DNA from: Angiostrongylus vasorum
Taxonomy: Eukaryota; Nematoda; Chromadorea; Rhabditida; Metastrongylidae
Reading direction: 5' to 3'
NCBI GenBank assembly: GCA_018806985.1
Contig: JADANN010000462.1
Location: forward strand, 797,501 to 861,500
Length of the DNA stretch: 64,000 bases
Numbering within the stretch: the stretch's first letter is position 1; every line of letters begins with the position of its first letter. The position numbers were made by a program, and so were the translations under genes. Shown piece after piece: positions 1 to 13,600 of this stretch. Below the pieces are notes generated by a model, which had not been told where the DNA came from, did no database searches, and saw nothing but the letters and a program-made list of their open reading frames with translations.

Positions 1-415
1 TATTTTACCATAGTCTGACCAATGAAAAGAGGCATGCATACAGCCCTGCACGAACAGAACAAATGAAACTTCATTTTTTTCATCACCCCATTTTTTCCTT
101 CCGAAATTTCCATTTTCAATCCGGAATTTCCCGAAATTCTTCTAAAGTTTCTCGGATATAAAAAAGGCTAGAAAGGATGCCAGCTTCTTCTTCTGTTGGC
201 CCTGACACACGATGCACTTTGTTCACCGCGAAAGCCGTAGCATCTTTGTGCCTTTCCTCTAGCTTTTCGATAAATGCTGCGCTTCCAACCAAACCGCAAA
301 GGTGCTACGGCCTCCGAGCTGAACAAATCCAAGTCATCGTTGTCGTTTCCCAGATCGTTTCATTTCATTCTTTTTCATAATGGCTCATGGTGAATTTTAA
401 GCAAAATCTATTCGA
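1..415. other. no recognisable gene
   Basis: AT-rich sequence with only short chance reading frames. I see no exon flanked by convincing splice signals and no copy of the repeat families found elsewhere in the window. Confidence 0.5.
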
Positions 416-428
416 TAACATGAGTTCA

Positions 429-853
429 GATATTCTGAAGAAGGTGGAACAATGAAGAGGTTTCAAGAAGGTTTCCCTCCAACGATTTACCGCCTCAGCG
501 TAGCTGGCAGGTGTTCCTGGATGTCGGGCTGCGATGTACAGCGGTAATTCACCCCTTGGCACTCCCAAGTTAAGAAGGAGTCCGGCGTTCCCATCAGGAA
601 GCCTACCTAAGAGTAAACCAATGTCAGGAATTACCACTGTTCTGGTATCAAAGTCGCATGGTGACAAATCTCCATCTGATCCACAAGGGCCACAACTGCC
701 TGTGGTGGTGAAGACCTGGGGTAGACTTTTGCTAGGCTGACCTCGGGATTCCAGGGAACCACAATGGCTTAACCAGAGCACATCTACGAAAAATGGGGAT
801 AATGCTGGGGCCCCCCACAAACAGTGAGTTCGGCCCTTCAAGTATCGAGTAAG
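429..853 (-). mobile_element. SINE-like family U, full-length copy 1
   Basis: This 425-bp element reads right to left and is the longest of nine related copies in the window. A perfect 13-bp direct repeat, TAACATGAGTTCA, flanks it at 416-428 and 854-866. That is a target-site duplication of the size made by LINE-type retroposition. The copy keeps about 40 bases at its 3' end (429-470) that the other copies lack. No protein-coding capacity is visible. I cannot find clear Pol III A and B boxes, so the family is called SINE-like from its size, duplications and copy number only. Confidence 0.8.
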
Positions 854-866
854 TAACATGAGTTCA

Positions 867-2960
867 ATAAGCTTTTTCCGTTTATTTCTAAATGATTTCA
901 CTATTTTTTGATTTACGCTAATTCACGTTGTCGCTCATGTCGTTGCTAGGTCTTCTATTCTTCTTCTCCTCGATTTGTTCTTGTTATTTTTCACAGTTTG
1001 AGGTGTCTTGAGCCGCCCGGAGCCATCTGATTTTTTATTTCAAGTTCCATTCTGTTTCAGATATCGGTTATGTCGCTTCAGCCATCGCCAGAATCGCAGC
1101 AAGCTGGAACACTTCATTTCGTTTTCTCGTGTCAAGTCGTTGAAGAGAAGAGTTCGTTTTCTTGAAATCTAGAACAGAAGCGATTTCAAAAGACGTGCAT
1201 GGGTTGGGCAGCGTTCATTGGCTTTGTGAATCCGCTCTACGTCTCCAAATCTGACTTGTAGGCCCTTCCTCGCCGGAGCGTATTTCCCGGACGCAAGTCA
1301 TCGATAGCTCCCTTGATAGCTTAGCTTAGAATATTCCCTTGAGAGCTTAATTTGATAGAAGCACTGATCAATGTACTTAACGCGTTAGCTTATTGACATG
1401 ACGAAGCCACTACGTAGTGAAAAAAAGGCGAATTGAGCAACAGCGTGAAATCGTAGAGCAGATGTTAAGACCCCGAATATCTCCACTTTGGATTCAGAAG
1501 AGAGTACTTCTACGATTGTACTGCCTAAAAAAACTGAGAAAACCGGCTTCTATCTTTTTTTTGTCCCTTTTTCAGAACACGAAACAAGCAGGGATATTTG
1601 AAAAGACTGCCAGATTAGGGGAATATGGTTAAAATTTCGTGGTTGGTAAAGATAAAAAACCACGAATGAAATGCAATTCAGAGACGGATGAGCAACTAAG
1701 GAGCTCTGAACAGTTGCCATTACCTAATGAAATCGACGTTCAGATGCCTACAGGATCGCGGAGCCAAAAACTCACCACAGTCAACTCCAGGTCTGTTCCG
1801 AGAGTAGTAAAACCATGGTAGCGAATCTTAAAAAGGATAAACTTGGCAAACTTTTTGAGAAGCAAACTCATCTTTCCTCTGTACTTTCCTGGGTCATTAC
1901 AAGGCGAAAACGGGTTCCCTAATAAGCATATTCCCAACGCAATGGCTGGTGTTTCGGGGAAGGAAGTGCAGGCAAGGTGTGTGAAATTTAGGGGTGGTTT
2001 TACTGCTTTGAAACCCCATACTACGTGGATTAATTAGCAGTCATTCTTATGACTGTCACTATGCAGCACAACACTGCATGACTTGTCTCTGCGGTAAAAA
2101 CGGTGAACCTGGATCTGGTCTACAAGGCACTTGATTTCTTGTAGGATCGGTGACGGTGAATAACACTGGCGAAAAGCGTAAAGATCACTCTATTTTCACA
2201 GGATCAGAACTTATCAAAAAGCCTAGAGCTATTCTGCCCGAACTCCAAGTGCACAAAAAATCAACCTCACTGACGGCTAGCTCACAAGCGCACGTAACAT
2301 GGCGCTATTGGGGGCAGATAGATTCGTCGTCATATGTGAAGTCTGTCTGAGTCCTCTCATTCTTTAAAAAGCTAGATAATTAAGACAGTCGGTGCTTATA
2401 ATACGATTTAACATGTAATAAGAATTTCGGCTAGGGATTTTGCTGAGGGGCTACAAGAAACTTTAGTTATGCAGCGTGCGTGTTAAAATGAGCTGTTGGA
2501 GGCTCCTAAGAAAGCGAACTCTCCCGGAAGAGCAGCCATTGTATTTCCGCATATGAAAAGTACACAAATATTAAAACCAAGATATAGAAAGTCGAAGTCG
2601 TGGAAAAAATAATTGCTTCATGAAAACTTGCGATTCTCGGCCTTTTGAACCTACCTCTGACATATTCCATGTTATATCGTACCCCTCTTTGGAATAGAAT
2701 TCGACAGCTCTTTTTGGGAATTCTCTTTAATATTCCGACTTATTCTCGACGGAAAACATAAGAACGAGTGAAATTTTCACAATTTTCAAAAAAATAGTGC
2801 AGTTTTCGTAAAGTGCTTGGCCATGAATTCATGTAAAACATTAGGATTGGTGGTTCTGCACTGCGTTGCTAGCGAGCAAATTAACCGAGAAGAAATTGAA
2901 GTCGGCCAGTTGACGCTGGAGTCCAGTGATTGTACTAGTCCTAGTGGAATATTGAAACTA
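867..2960. other. no recognisable gene or repeat
   Basis: About 2.1 kb of AT-rich sequence. Reading frames are short, with ordinary base composition and no recognisable protein motif. I found no similarity to the other repeats in this window by eye. Confidence 0.4.
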
Positions 2961-3190
2961 TTCTCTTTTTTTATTGTTGTTGTTGTAAGAATGGCTGACA
3001 TTTCGGCCACTTCGCCTTCCTCAGAACCTTGCCGTTGGACCACCCGTGTGTTGTTCACGAGAGATGATTCCCTCTCTCCTCCTCATCCCTGGTGAACAAC
3101 ACACCGGTGGTCCAACGGCAAGGTTCTGAGGAAGGCGAAGTCGCCGAAATGTCAGCCATTCCTACAACAAACAACAACAACAACAATAAG
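2961..3190. repeat. long near-perfect hairpin (foldback) with two opposed hammerhead-like motifs
   Basis: An inverted repeat has arms at about 2961-3058 and 3092-3190 and a loop of about 33 bases. The arms differ by only a few bases and end in TTG/CAA-rich runs. Each arm carries the string CTGAGGA, a GC-rich 4-bp stem and GAAA: on the plus strand CTGAGGA is at 3126-3132 and GAAA at 3146-3149; on the minus strand TCCTCAG is at 3018-3024 and TTTC at 3001-3004. The same motif appears in the PLE terminal repeats elsewhere in the window, so this is probably a decayed inverted pair of PLE ends. No gene is visible in it. Confidence 0.75.
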
Positions 3191-4732
3191 AATATCTATT
3201 CACTTTTTTTGTTGTTTTATTGCCTTCTATCTCATGAAAAATGTGAACGCTAACAAAACGATAGCAGCAGTTGTGTCGAAAAAAAAATAGAAAAGAATCC
3301 TACGGTAGTATAAACGCCAGTGACGAAACGAGCTGGTATGATATTCTGTTGACGGTGGTACGACAGAGCCAGCTACACCTTCAAAGTGCCGCACGTTCTC
3401 CGACAGACAGTCGGTGGGAACGTGAAGAAGAACGTCAGCTGCGATTAGACCTGGGTGGACATCGCGTGATGGCGAACCATCGGATAGCCAGCCATTGCTC
3501 CACTAACTTCCAGAATCCAACTATACTGATTTTCCGTTTGCGATTTTTCCTCATGCCATCAGCATCCCTTTATTTTCTGAGAAGCATAGCAAGTCGTGAA
3601 GCACAATCGCGTGACATCGGATTGCTATTATATATCGCTTTATTATTATCTTATTATTGCACCACTTGTGAATATGGCAAAGTAGTCTACAAACAAATTC
3701 GTTTCTTCGTTCACCATTCCTGATGACGCTTGCCGCTTCCCTCGGAACTGGTCACAAGAGACGAGGATTGAGCACATGATTGTGTTCTGGGAACGGCGAG
3801 CTAATTGATATACCCCAGACTCAGCAGTCTCTTTGCAATTTGGCCCCTTACCACATGGTAGCGCTCTCTTTGATGCATGGACGTCTTACCGGCACCTTCA
3901 GCACTTCGGCGACGACGTGGGCGCGAACGTCTCCAGGACTATGTCGCCTTCACTTGGTAACGTTGCCTCATCTAGGCCTTTTGTTTCGATCTTCCCCCTC
4001 CCTCATTCCATGCACCCTTTCTCTGCTATTGATGTTGAAAACCATGGACGCTTTCCACTGCCTTGTGCTTAAGAATAATTAATGACGATTGAGATAAAAA
4101 TAGAAGTAAAAAGTAGTAAGTTTTTTGTAAAAATAGGTAGTGGTAATAAAAGTGGCTGTCAATTTCAGACGACTCACTCTTCGAACTTTTGGTGAATAAA
4201 ACAAATTGGTTCTGAAGAACGTAAAGAGTAATCCAATCCATGGACGTAAAGAGACCTTTATGCTCTAAAAGAAGAACGCCTACTAGTGTCGTTCGACTGA
4301 GGTCGAGTTTCGCCGGAAAGCAGCTAATTTTTGCAAGAGTCATCACTCGTTGCTTTCTCAATCAAACAAGCGCGGAAAAGGCACAAATAAGGATAACGAT
4401 TAGTCAACCCCACAAATTTTCCCAATATGTCACACTTTGTCGACATCGATATTGAGGTACCCTCTTGCTTCCAACACGGTTGGAACCCACCACCCGTTGA
4501 CGAAACTGGTAGTGGGACCGTGTAGTTGCTCATCCAGACCCATATCGATGAATAAACATCTGGCTTTTTCATCAACATTAACGAGTTCTAGGAAAAGAGT
4601 CAGATAATGGACACTTGCGAAGCATCTCTCCCTGGTTCGACTTATTTCCCGCAAACGCTATTTCCTATTCCTCTTCCATTTTCTTGAAGACTGCATGTGT
4701 CATAAACAGTGTTTTCTAACTAATGAATAGGT
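3191..4732. other. no confirmed gene; one possible exon-like stretch
   Basis: Mostly AT-rich. Bases 3361-3472 read as a charged, coding-looking stretch (residues such as WEREEERQLRLDLGGH), but the flanking splice sites are weak and its phase does not join the RhoGAP exon at 7436. I leave it unassigned. Confidence 0.3.
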
Positions 4733-5012
4733 GTAAGGCGGATAGCACAGTAATTAGAGCTGCCCTGCAATACGTACGTGCAATCCCGTGCCCAGAATCA
4801 CCAAGCCTTCTATCTCTCAGGTGTCGATAAACTGGTCACAAACATGTCTGGTAGAATGGCAGCACTGACTTGCTACATCGATAGGCCACCACGACCCACT
4901 ATACACGCCAAATATGCATTCAATAACCTCTAACGATGTTTCATGAAGGCGAATGCATGGCCTATACCTCAAAGATTGATCAACGCAATGATTTATCCTT
5001 TATCCTTTTCTG
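4733..5012 (+). mobile_element. tRNA-derived SINE family S
   Basis: Diverged full-length copy. The tRNA-like head at 4738-4795 is followed by the family body (ACTGACTTGCTACATCGAT region, then GCATTCAATAACC) and ends in the TTTATCCTTTATCC tail shared by other copies. Flanking duplication is not clear. Confidence 0.7.
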
Positions 5013-5565
5013 TTGATTAGGGTTCTGAATTATTCTTTTTTTTGGTACAGAGTTAAAAACCGCTAGTGGCTAACTGACATATCTTTTGACTGGAGAGTTT
5101 TCCTTAATGGAGAACTGCTAGAACTGCTATGTGCCGCGTAGTAGATTTACACAATTAGCGGGATCACCAACTTGAGAATGAATTCATTATTACTAGTCGA
5201 AAGCCCATCCATCAGCAAATCAACGCAGGGAAAAGCCGTCATCCTAGAAGACTTGTCACAAAGTGGTAACCACCTTATCACCTTACCTACGGTAGCGAAC
5301 TGAGAACCTCTCAGAATGGAGTTTTCTCAGAATCGATGAAGAAATACTGACAAATCAATAAAAACCAATTGGATGGAAACTGTTTCTGAGAGCTTGCGAC
5401 ATTTTGTATGACTACTCGTCTCAAATTGGTTCGGAAAGTGTAAATCAACCTAGTCTGTCAGCTTGCAAGCCATAGCATTCACGAGAAAGAAACACAGCTG
5501 ATAATTTACTTCGAATTTAATACGTTTACCTGGATTTTCAACCAGGTAGATTATCGTATGACTTG
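5013..5565. other. no recognisable feature
   Basis: About 550 bases of AT-rich sequence without coding signature or match to the window's repeat families. Confidence 0.4.
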
Positions 5566-5712
5566 GTAGAGAACGGCGAAACAAAGACCCGCATGGTGTG
5601 GTGGTGAACTCGTTGGCCCTCGATGGGGATAATAGCGGGTACGATCCTCACCTGCAAACATATGCAGTCGGAGTCTTGCAAATATCTCAGCATAATTGTG
5701 GTTATCGCATTA
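5566..5712 (+). repeat. foldback family T, single right arm
   Basis: One arm only. It starts with the tRNA-like head (GCATGGTGTGGTGGTGAAC at 5591-5609) and ends with TTGCAAATATCTCAGCAT. It matches the right arm of the complete palindrome at 21265-21605. Confidence 0.7.
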
Positions 5713-6611
5713 TTCTTTTTGAAGTAAAAGTCGTATACGACTTTCTCACCTGCACTGCCTCGTGTCTCCACGGTGCTTATTATTTCAACCGGTTATTAAA
5801 TTTCGTGGTTACCGACGACTAAGTGTAGTGCAAGCACATTGTTGAAGCGGTTTCTACAACAATGGGAAAGCAGATTCCTCGAAAGACCCCATTAATCAAT
5901 TCGTTTAACGAGCTACTTCATTTTATTAGATTCTAGGCTTTTTGCTATGGTTTGGCTATACTGTTTCATCTACCTGTTCTCGCAACGAAAATAAAGGTGG
6001 CAAAAAACTATTTGAATAATCTCGATGAAGATGAGGAAAAACCTATTCCCATAAACCTAAGCCTAGGCTTCGGTGAATATCACAAAGTCGTTTCCCATGC
6101 TTTTGCCTTGAAAAAGAAGCACATGATTTTTTCTTCATTTTTGACAAGCTAATCCAGGTGTCAAAACCACCTTGGGAGATACTGATGAAATCCGTTAGTA
6201 TGCATAAGAATTTATTAAAGGGTTTCTGACAAGACATCTCAGCGAAATCTACGGAGCTATCTACCGTTTATCTTCTCTTAATCCGATGCACTTCGACGTT
6301 GTTTCGAGCCACTTTTGCCGAACAGCTTCATAGAATAGCCTCACGGTCGCGAGTTTCCATGGTTTCCAGCCACAAGACATCGTCTATCTCACAGCCTGAT
6401 TGTCGCTCTGCTGTGCTCAGCGCCCGAATGCTTCCGGCGATCTCGCTGGGAACCGTCGTGCACCATAATTGCGCGGGATAGTTGAACACTTACCACCTGA
6501 TCTTTCGGAAATCTGCACTAAAGGAAGGAATAGGAATCACGTGATTTACTTCACCGAAATTATTTAGTGATGTGTAAACAATTAGCAAAACTTCTTAGAA
6601 TGAATTCCATC

Positions 6612-6902
6612 ACTATGGTTAAAAAAAGGATAAAGCTCTTGGCATTGATCAATTCCTGAGGGATACGCCATGCATCCAACTTCATTAAGTATCGTCGCAG
6701 GTGATTAAATGCATATCTGTCCTTTACAAAGACTCGCGGTGGCCTACCGATGTATCGAGCCAGTGCTGCTATTTTCGCAGACAAGTCTGGTACCAATTTG
6801 CCGACTCCGGTGGGATGCAAGGCTTGGTGAGCAACGGGCGCCGGGATCGATCCCATGTGTATTGCAGGGCGCCTCCGACTCCGGCGCCACACGTGCCCTT
6901 AT
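6612..6902 (-). mobile_element. SINE family S, head-to-head pair left member
   Basis: Well-preserved minus-strand copy. The head, with its TGGCGC A-box and GGGATCGATCCC B-box, lies at 6835-6902. It faces another copy at 6955-7215, so the two make an inverted pair separated by about 50 bases. Confidence 0.8.
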
Positions 6903-6954
6903 CGCTATACTTACCACTCTTTTTTTAATATATATTAAGATATTTATGGGCGCT

Positions 6955-7215
6955 TATGGTGGCTAGAAGCACCCTGCTGTATACACTGGTTCGTTCGCTG
7001 CTCGGTCCTGCGCTCTGTGCTTACCAAACCATCCGTTCCCCTCGATCGGAAAATTGGTGCCATCTTCATCCGAGGGAATAAAAAACGCTGGTAAGAACAC
7101 TCATTATATGGCTCAGATAAGCATTCACTCATCTATACGATGCGCAGCGAAGTCAATGCGCGGCTCATTCTTTAGCTGATTAATGCCCAACCCTCTATCC
7201 TTTATCCTTTCAAAT
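6955..7215 (+). mobile_element. SINE family S, head-to-head pair right member
   Basis: Older, more diverged plus-strand copy. The body and the TATCCTTTATCCTTT tail are recognisable, while the tRNA-like head is eroded. Confidence 0.6.
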
Positions 7216-7435
7216 CATTTGTGTTGGAAGTTTAAATACCCTTATGAAATTCGCTTCCAAAATAACTGAATCGTCTCTGATATTCTGATATTCGTGATAT
7301 TCTTGATACTGAGTCTTTGAGGTCGCATGTTAATCGTTGTGGAGAACACCGTCAGTCTTGCTTTTATAGCGCAGTGCCCTAGCGATCTTTGTTGTTTTTG
7401 TTCAATAGTTTAATGTGGAGATGATAACATGTCAG

Positions 7436-7675
7436 TGGCAACGCCAACGACGCATGGCGACAGTCAGGCACCGGTGGGCGGAAGCGGGCAACCGGTGCAA
7501 CTCAAGCACTTCGAGCTCCACCGGACGGTGCACACTCGTTCGTCATCTCGCCGAACGGCCACAGGACGACGTTTTCTGATCGGCCCGTCCCTCACGACCA
7601 GCCCACCCCACCGTACAGGGTGCATTCGACGGCGCGCTCGCTTCAATCTCAGTCGGCTTCAGCGCGCCTTCGACA
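7436..7675 (+). CDS. RhoGAP gene, N-terminal Ser/Pro-rich exon
   Basis: I read this exon in the frame beginning GGC at 7437, which gives a natural Pro/Ser/His-rich segment (SFVISPNGHRTTF, then DQPTPPYRVHSTARSLQSQ) and ends on a GTAGCC donor with two bases left over. Those two bases pair with the single G that opens the exon at 16802. Another frame opens with ATG at 7429 and runs 93 residues, but its second half becomes an implausible Arg-rich tail. The acceptor is the CATGTCAG ending at 7435. Confidence 0.6.
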
Positions 7676-10600
7676 GTAGCCGCATCTCCGCCTTCTGCAC
7701 TCTTCTTTAGACGTCCTTCACTACAGAGATGAAAACATGTCGTGTTCTGTAACAACACTAAAACGGTATTGTTATTCACTTTTTTCCTGTATTTTAAACT
7801 GAAATAGTTCACAGACGGTGTTACCAGTTTTTAAGAAAAAACACGTTAAACCTCGAGTTGCGTTGGATTCTTTAGGCGGATAGAATTGGTGAAAAGAGAT
7901 GACGATATGGGCCAGGGCTGGAAAGGCTATTAAAAATTAAATCAGCTGATTGTTCGAGTATTTAACGGTCATAAAAAATCAAAATATTAACTTTTTATTT
8001 TCTACCTATTGTTTCTTCAGAAGAGGGTATGATGCGAAGTATAAGTATGTTAAGATATGGGTAAAAAAACATATTAAGCACAGAGATATTAAAAAAGAGC
8101 AAAGGACGAAAGAGGGAAGAGTAGAAACATGGCTCAGCGAAATTCAAAGCACGTGCCTCGATTGGTGTGGTGAAAGCACGTGAACGCTCGATGAGGCTGA
8201 CAAATCTCAGGGTTCGAAGCCTAGCTGAGGTTCACAGCTTTGCTCTCACCTCAGCATCCTTTGGCTTCTGAAGGATCTCACAGCTTCTCTCCAAAATTTT
8301 TTGAGACAGCGGGTTTTTTTACTTACATGTTTCCTGGAGGTAGTAATGTCCTAATGTGTGTTTTACTTCTTTGAAAAAAATCCCAACTTTCATTCGAATC
8401 GTTGGAAAATTTCTGTTTTATGTAACATCCAGCTGATCGTGCTTACCTCTAAATTTCTTCCCTCCTGAGTGCGAGAATGTCCAATTTTTTTCATGGTTTC
8501 AACCTCCGATTCATACTTATGCCTTCATCAAATAGTTGGGGATCAAGCTCAGTGATGCCAGGATGTGAGCAAAACTCAGGATCTAAGTTGCCCTTCGAAC
8601 CCACGATTACTCTTTCCGGAGGTATTTCACATCATACCTCTCCATAGAAGAAATAATAGACAGGAAGTAAACGTTGGAGAACAGTGTTTAGCCTTTTATT
8701 TCATAGTTTATGGTTATTCGACTTTATTATACATGAATTTTTTCGTTTGAAAGCCTCGTTCTACTCACTCGTGTAATAGGAATCGTTGCCTTTCACTCCT
8801 ACCTTCCCGTCTCAAACAGCATCGCATAGGGTGCTTGAATTTTCCCTAGATCGTTCATCTGGAGGATGAACATGGTAGGTCGTCTTCGACTCTTCTTAGA
8901 GATAGTTTAGCTCACTCAAGAATGCCCTTCATTCCTGGTGCGACTATAGAAGACATGCCTGGCTTTACGGATCTACAACGATGGCACACCACCATTTGAA
9001 AAAAGCTGGTTACAGCTTGCAGGCAGTCATCACCTCTTAACACTGTTCGCGACTTTCTGCTTAACTTAATACTTGTTGCATAGCAGGTCATCATCATGCT
9101 CCACTGGATCTTTTAAGTGGCCGAACGGTGTACTCTTATTGAACGCCGATCCGTTGATGATTCGTCATCTCTCTTTGTATTAACATTTATTTTTTACTTT
9201 ACTTGATCCGTCTTCACGTCTACTGTACGGATCCCCGCACTTCTCACATTCAATCTGTTTCCTCGAATCCTTTGTCCACGAAGATCTTCCAACTTTACGT
9301 GTGGCTTCGGTTGCTGCTTGAAGATTTTCATTTCGTCCTGAATTTCTTAGAATGATGGTCGATCAATTCCCCCTGAAGTCCTGAGATATCCAGGTCGGAG
9401 CGTTTCCAACTGGACTGCAGGGAGTGTTTTTCCCCAGACATGTCCAGCACCAATTTCCCGATCCCGGAGGGATGAGAGGCTTGGTTGGTCCAGTGCGGAA
9501 TCGAACTAGCACCATGCTCGTGATGGCGGACATCTCTACCACTGTCCTATCCGCTCCTTCTTTAAGCAAATAGTTTTTGTGAAGTCATTCCCAACATGTA
9601 TATTTAAATTACCGACATAAACAATCTATGATGTAATAATAACAATAATAATGGCAGTAAGTAATAATAAAGAACAAGAATGAGGTAAATGCTAATGGAG
9701 GCGACAAGGTCGCCGTGGAGGAATGATTGGAAAAGTTCACAGAACAGTAGACGGCGGTTTATGCAAATCAAATACTGCAGGCTTAATCTACAATCTCTGT
9801 TATTATACTTTGCCTAGGAATCTCCTCTTTATTCAAAGATATCATTCGCATCCAGCGTCGGGCGAAACACCTTCGGAGTCTCTCTTCCACTATTCATCAG
9901 TCTTGGCCTTTTTTTCTGGAATCACTGGCGATTTCGTTCATGAGTTATCTAGTCATTTGGAATCGATTATATGTAAAGTTCGTACCCCCCTTTTCTTTTT
10001 TGTTCACTATCGAAATGTTTTCTTAACAAATGGGGAGAACACACGAATATAAAGCCCGATATGTATTGATTACAATGCATTTGGTGCCAAAATACCAAAA
10101 TAATGGTCCCTTTTACGTCTAAAGCAAGACGTCCCAGCTGGTGTTAAACGTTATTGCCGAGATAACATTATTAAAATCCACAAATTTTTGCTTATAAGAC
10201 GCAACTTATCTTACTATATCGAGATGAAATTCTGACTTAATGGAGTCCACGAAACCCTGTCTTATCCATGTTTTTGCGCCGAGGCTCACATTTCGAACCC
10301 GAAAGCCACAGAAAGTGGGGATTTTTCCGACGGTATGTAATAGTATAATAGTAAATAATGGTAAGGGCGCGTGTGGCGCAGTGATGGGAGGCGCCCTGTA
10401 ACACACACGTGGAATCGATCCCCGTGCTCATGGCCCACCCAGCCTTCCATCCCTCCGCGGTCGGCAAATTGGTACCAGACTTGTCTGGGAGAATAGCAGC
10501 ACTGGCTAGGTAGATCGGTAGGCCACCGCGAGTCATTGTAAAGGCCAGATGTGCATTCAATCACCTCCAAGAGATGCTTAATGAAGTCGAATGCATGGCG

Positions 10601-13600
10601 CATCCCCTCAAGGATTGATCAACGCCGAGAGTTTTTTATCCTTTTTATGTAATAGTATGGCGTTGCCAATGTATCGCTGATGTTTGAAGTTGTCACTTTT
10701 GTATTAGAAGCTATAGAAAGTTAGATTTCATCTTCAATCTTTTGAAAAATTTCAACTCTAGGCAGCATCGAAAGAATACTGTATTATAAATGTATTTAAG
10801 CTATTAGAGCCAAGAACAAGGCCAATTCTACTCATCGGTGGAGTTACTAACTCTTTCGTTGTTCTTCTGATTTAGAAATTGTCGCCTCTCATGAAAAAAC
10901 CAATTTTGGAGGTTATGTGTTCAAGTTCTCACCCCAGAGCAAGAAGAATGAGAGATAATTCGCTTGGCGGTGATGAATTTCTGTGAAATACTCAGTTCCA
11001 TTCCAACATTCCATTCGTGCGGGTGATTAGAATGAATATTTGGCCTATGCAGTGACTTGTGGTGACCCGTTGATGTATCAAGTCAGTGTAGCTCTACTTC
11101 CAGATGAGTCTGGTGTCAATATGCCTGGCTCAAACAAGTGCCCGCGTTTCATACTTGAGCTAAGCGAAAGGCCGAACCAGCGTAACCAGAAAGATATCCA
11201 TTCCTATTTATTCCATTTTCTCGAATCATGATCGTGAACTGGGCTTTTCTCGATGACCTTACCCATCCTTTCACCCAAATTCAATGACAACAAAATTCAT
11301 TAGGTGTTGGTTAACAACGTCAGTGGCGTGATCTGGCCTTAATTAAACATATCACTGTTTTCGGCTCAGGTGGTGAAAGGTCGATTGAGCATCTCTATCG
11401 TACAACGTGCTTGCAGCGGCATTCATTGGATTCCTACATAAAACGGACTTCTTGTATGGCTATGGGACACTAAGAATGCCTGCAGATTACCGTCGAGCGC
11501 TTGCTCATTGTCATAAAAAAAGTTAAAGTTGTGTCACGGTCCGTATCTTTCGACTAAGAAGCAGAATTTGCTTGCCACAGTTTTGAATCCTACAGCATAA
11601 AACATACTTATCGGTTGTGTCATCATTGTTATCCCTGTCCTAAAGCGTAAAGTGTTCAGCTCTGATCAACCTCTGAGAAATGCCCCATGCCTCCACCGTC
11701 ATTTAGTATCGTCGACGTGATTGAATGCATTTCTGGCCTACATATCTACAAGCAGTGAATTCCACTAGCTTGCCAATATATGAATTCATTGTTTCTATCC
11801 TCTTAGACAGGTTTTTGCTGCTGATTTTTTGACTCCGCAGGGATGGGAGCATTGGTAATCTCAAGACGCCGGTTCGAACCAGTGACCAATCCCATCCCAT
11901 GTGTATTACAGGACACCTCTAACTGCAGCCCTGCGAGCGCCCATTTAGGTTACATAAGGAGAAAAAATTTGACTCAAAATCTTATCTCAATGGATGAATT
12001 GTCGTTCTCCTTTAATAGAATGCAAGGGATTTCTCAGATTTTTGCTGAATTTATTATTCGCAAGGGAAAGACAGTGATTTCACTAAAGATCGATTGTCGT
12101 ATGGAAGTGCCAAAGAGATACCATCTTCTTCCAAACGAGTAATCGACTTAGGGTCCCTAAATAATTTCCACGTCCAGCGATAAGCGTTCCGACCCCTTTT
12201 GAAAAGTGGTTCTTGAGAGAAAAGGATCTGCTGTAGAAATAAGAGCAAAATGATGGTGGGCTTCGATATTTGAGGGTCTAGAGCATATTTGTAAAAGCAT
12301 CTCTCGTTCCGCATCATTTTCTCATTTTAATTGTACGTTACCCATCGTGCTGAGCTTTATAAGGTTCAGAGATCAATTAGGCAAGATAACAACGTATTCT
12401 TTGGAAAGGTTGTTGGCTGCTAATGGGTGTAAAACAAAGCCTGCGCTTCCAGTGAGGAGATCTTCCCTTTGCGGATAATGAGGATCCTGCTAACTTACCC
12501 TATGTCAGTTTTTCTTCCTTTGTTAGTGTTATGTTATATGGTCACCAACACTTTTTAGAAAAACGTCAATATAGGTGTCTAGGGTGTTCTTCCTGGTGTT
12601 GAAGGTGTAGAAGACGGAACATTCTCTGTTACGTGTTCTGAATGTATTGTGTCGGTTCAGTACCTAACCACATCCTACTCGCACTCTGAGATAAGCTAGT
12701 CTCTTCCCGATTAACGATTTTACAAGACATTATAGTAATACTGTTTTTATGCTGGTTGGGCAGGTTTTTTAAGGTGTCGAAATTGCCCTATTAGGGAGTT
12801 CTCATTCTGCCTATTAATGTTGTTCTAAACCGATCTTCCTTTTAAAAAGTGCCGAACTCTTTTGATCTTGAACGACACTTTCTATAAATGAAATATCGAT
12901 TATACAGTGAGTATAACAAAAAAACAACGTTACGGTGACAAGATAAATCACAGAGAAGGTCGAGTTTATTTAACTCCGTGTATACACTTATTGTTAGGTC
13001 AAATGTAGCGCAATGGTTAGAGGTATCCTGCAATGCATACGTGGTCCTCGGCATAATCCCATGCCTTATGCTCATAAAGGAATCCATCTCAATGGAGTCA
13101 GGACACTGCTACCAGGCTTGTGTGGAGGATGACAGCAGCACTGACTTGATACATCGATAGGCCACTGCAAGCCAAAGCCAGAAATGCATTCCATCTCCCT
13201 TAACGATGCTCAACGAAGTCGAATGGATGGCGCATCTCTCAGGGATTCATCAAACCGGGCGTTTCAACCTTTCCTCTATATATTTGATGAATATATTTCA
13301 CAAAAAAACACTTGTAGGTGACCAACGCAATTACCTCTTCGCTATCCAATTAACAGTGCGCTTCGGCATTAGACCTCCAACTAAGAGTGTTTTGGAAAAT
13401 AAGAGGTTTTTGGAAATAATAAATACTAGGAAAATAGAAATCCTTATTAATTTCTCTTGAGTTTCCTTTGTGCTAGGGAAAGAGTGGGAGATCGAACCGT
13501 TGTAGAGCAGCATCTCCAATATCCTGCACTTGAGCTGTTTAAAAAATATTTCCGTAATTAAAATGTGCCGCTGAAATTTGATTCTGCCCACCGGTGACTA

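Noticed and set aside
7429..7710. 93-codon frame starting with ATG at 7429
   Set aside because: Another frame has better composition across the whole segment and the correct phase for the next exon.
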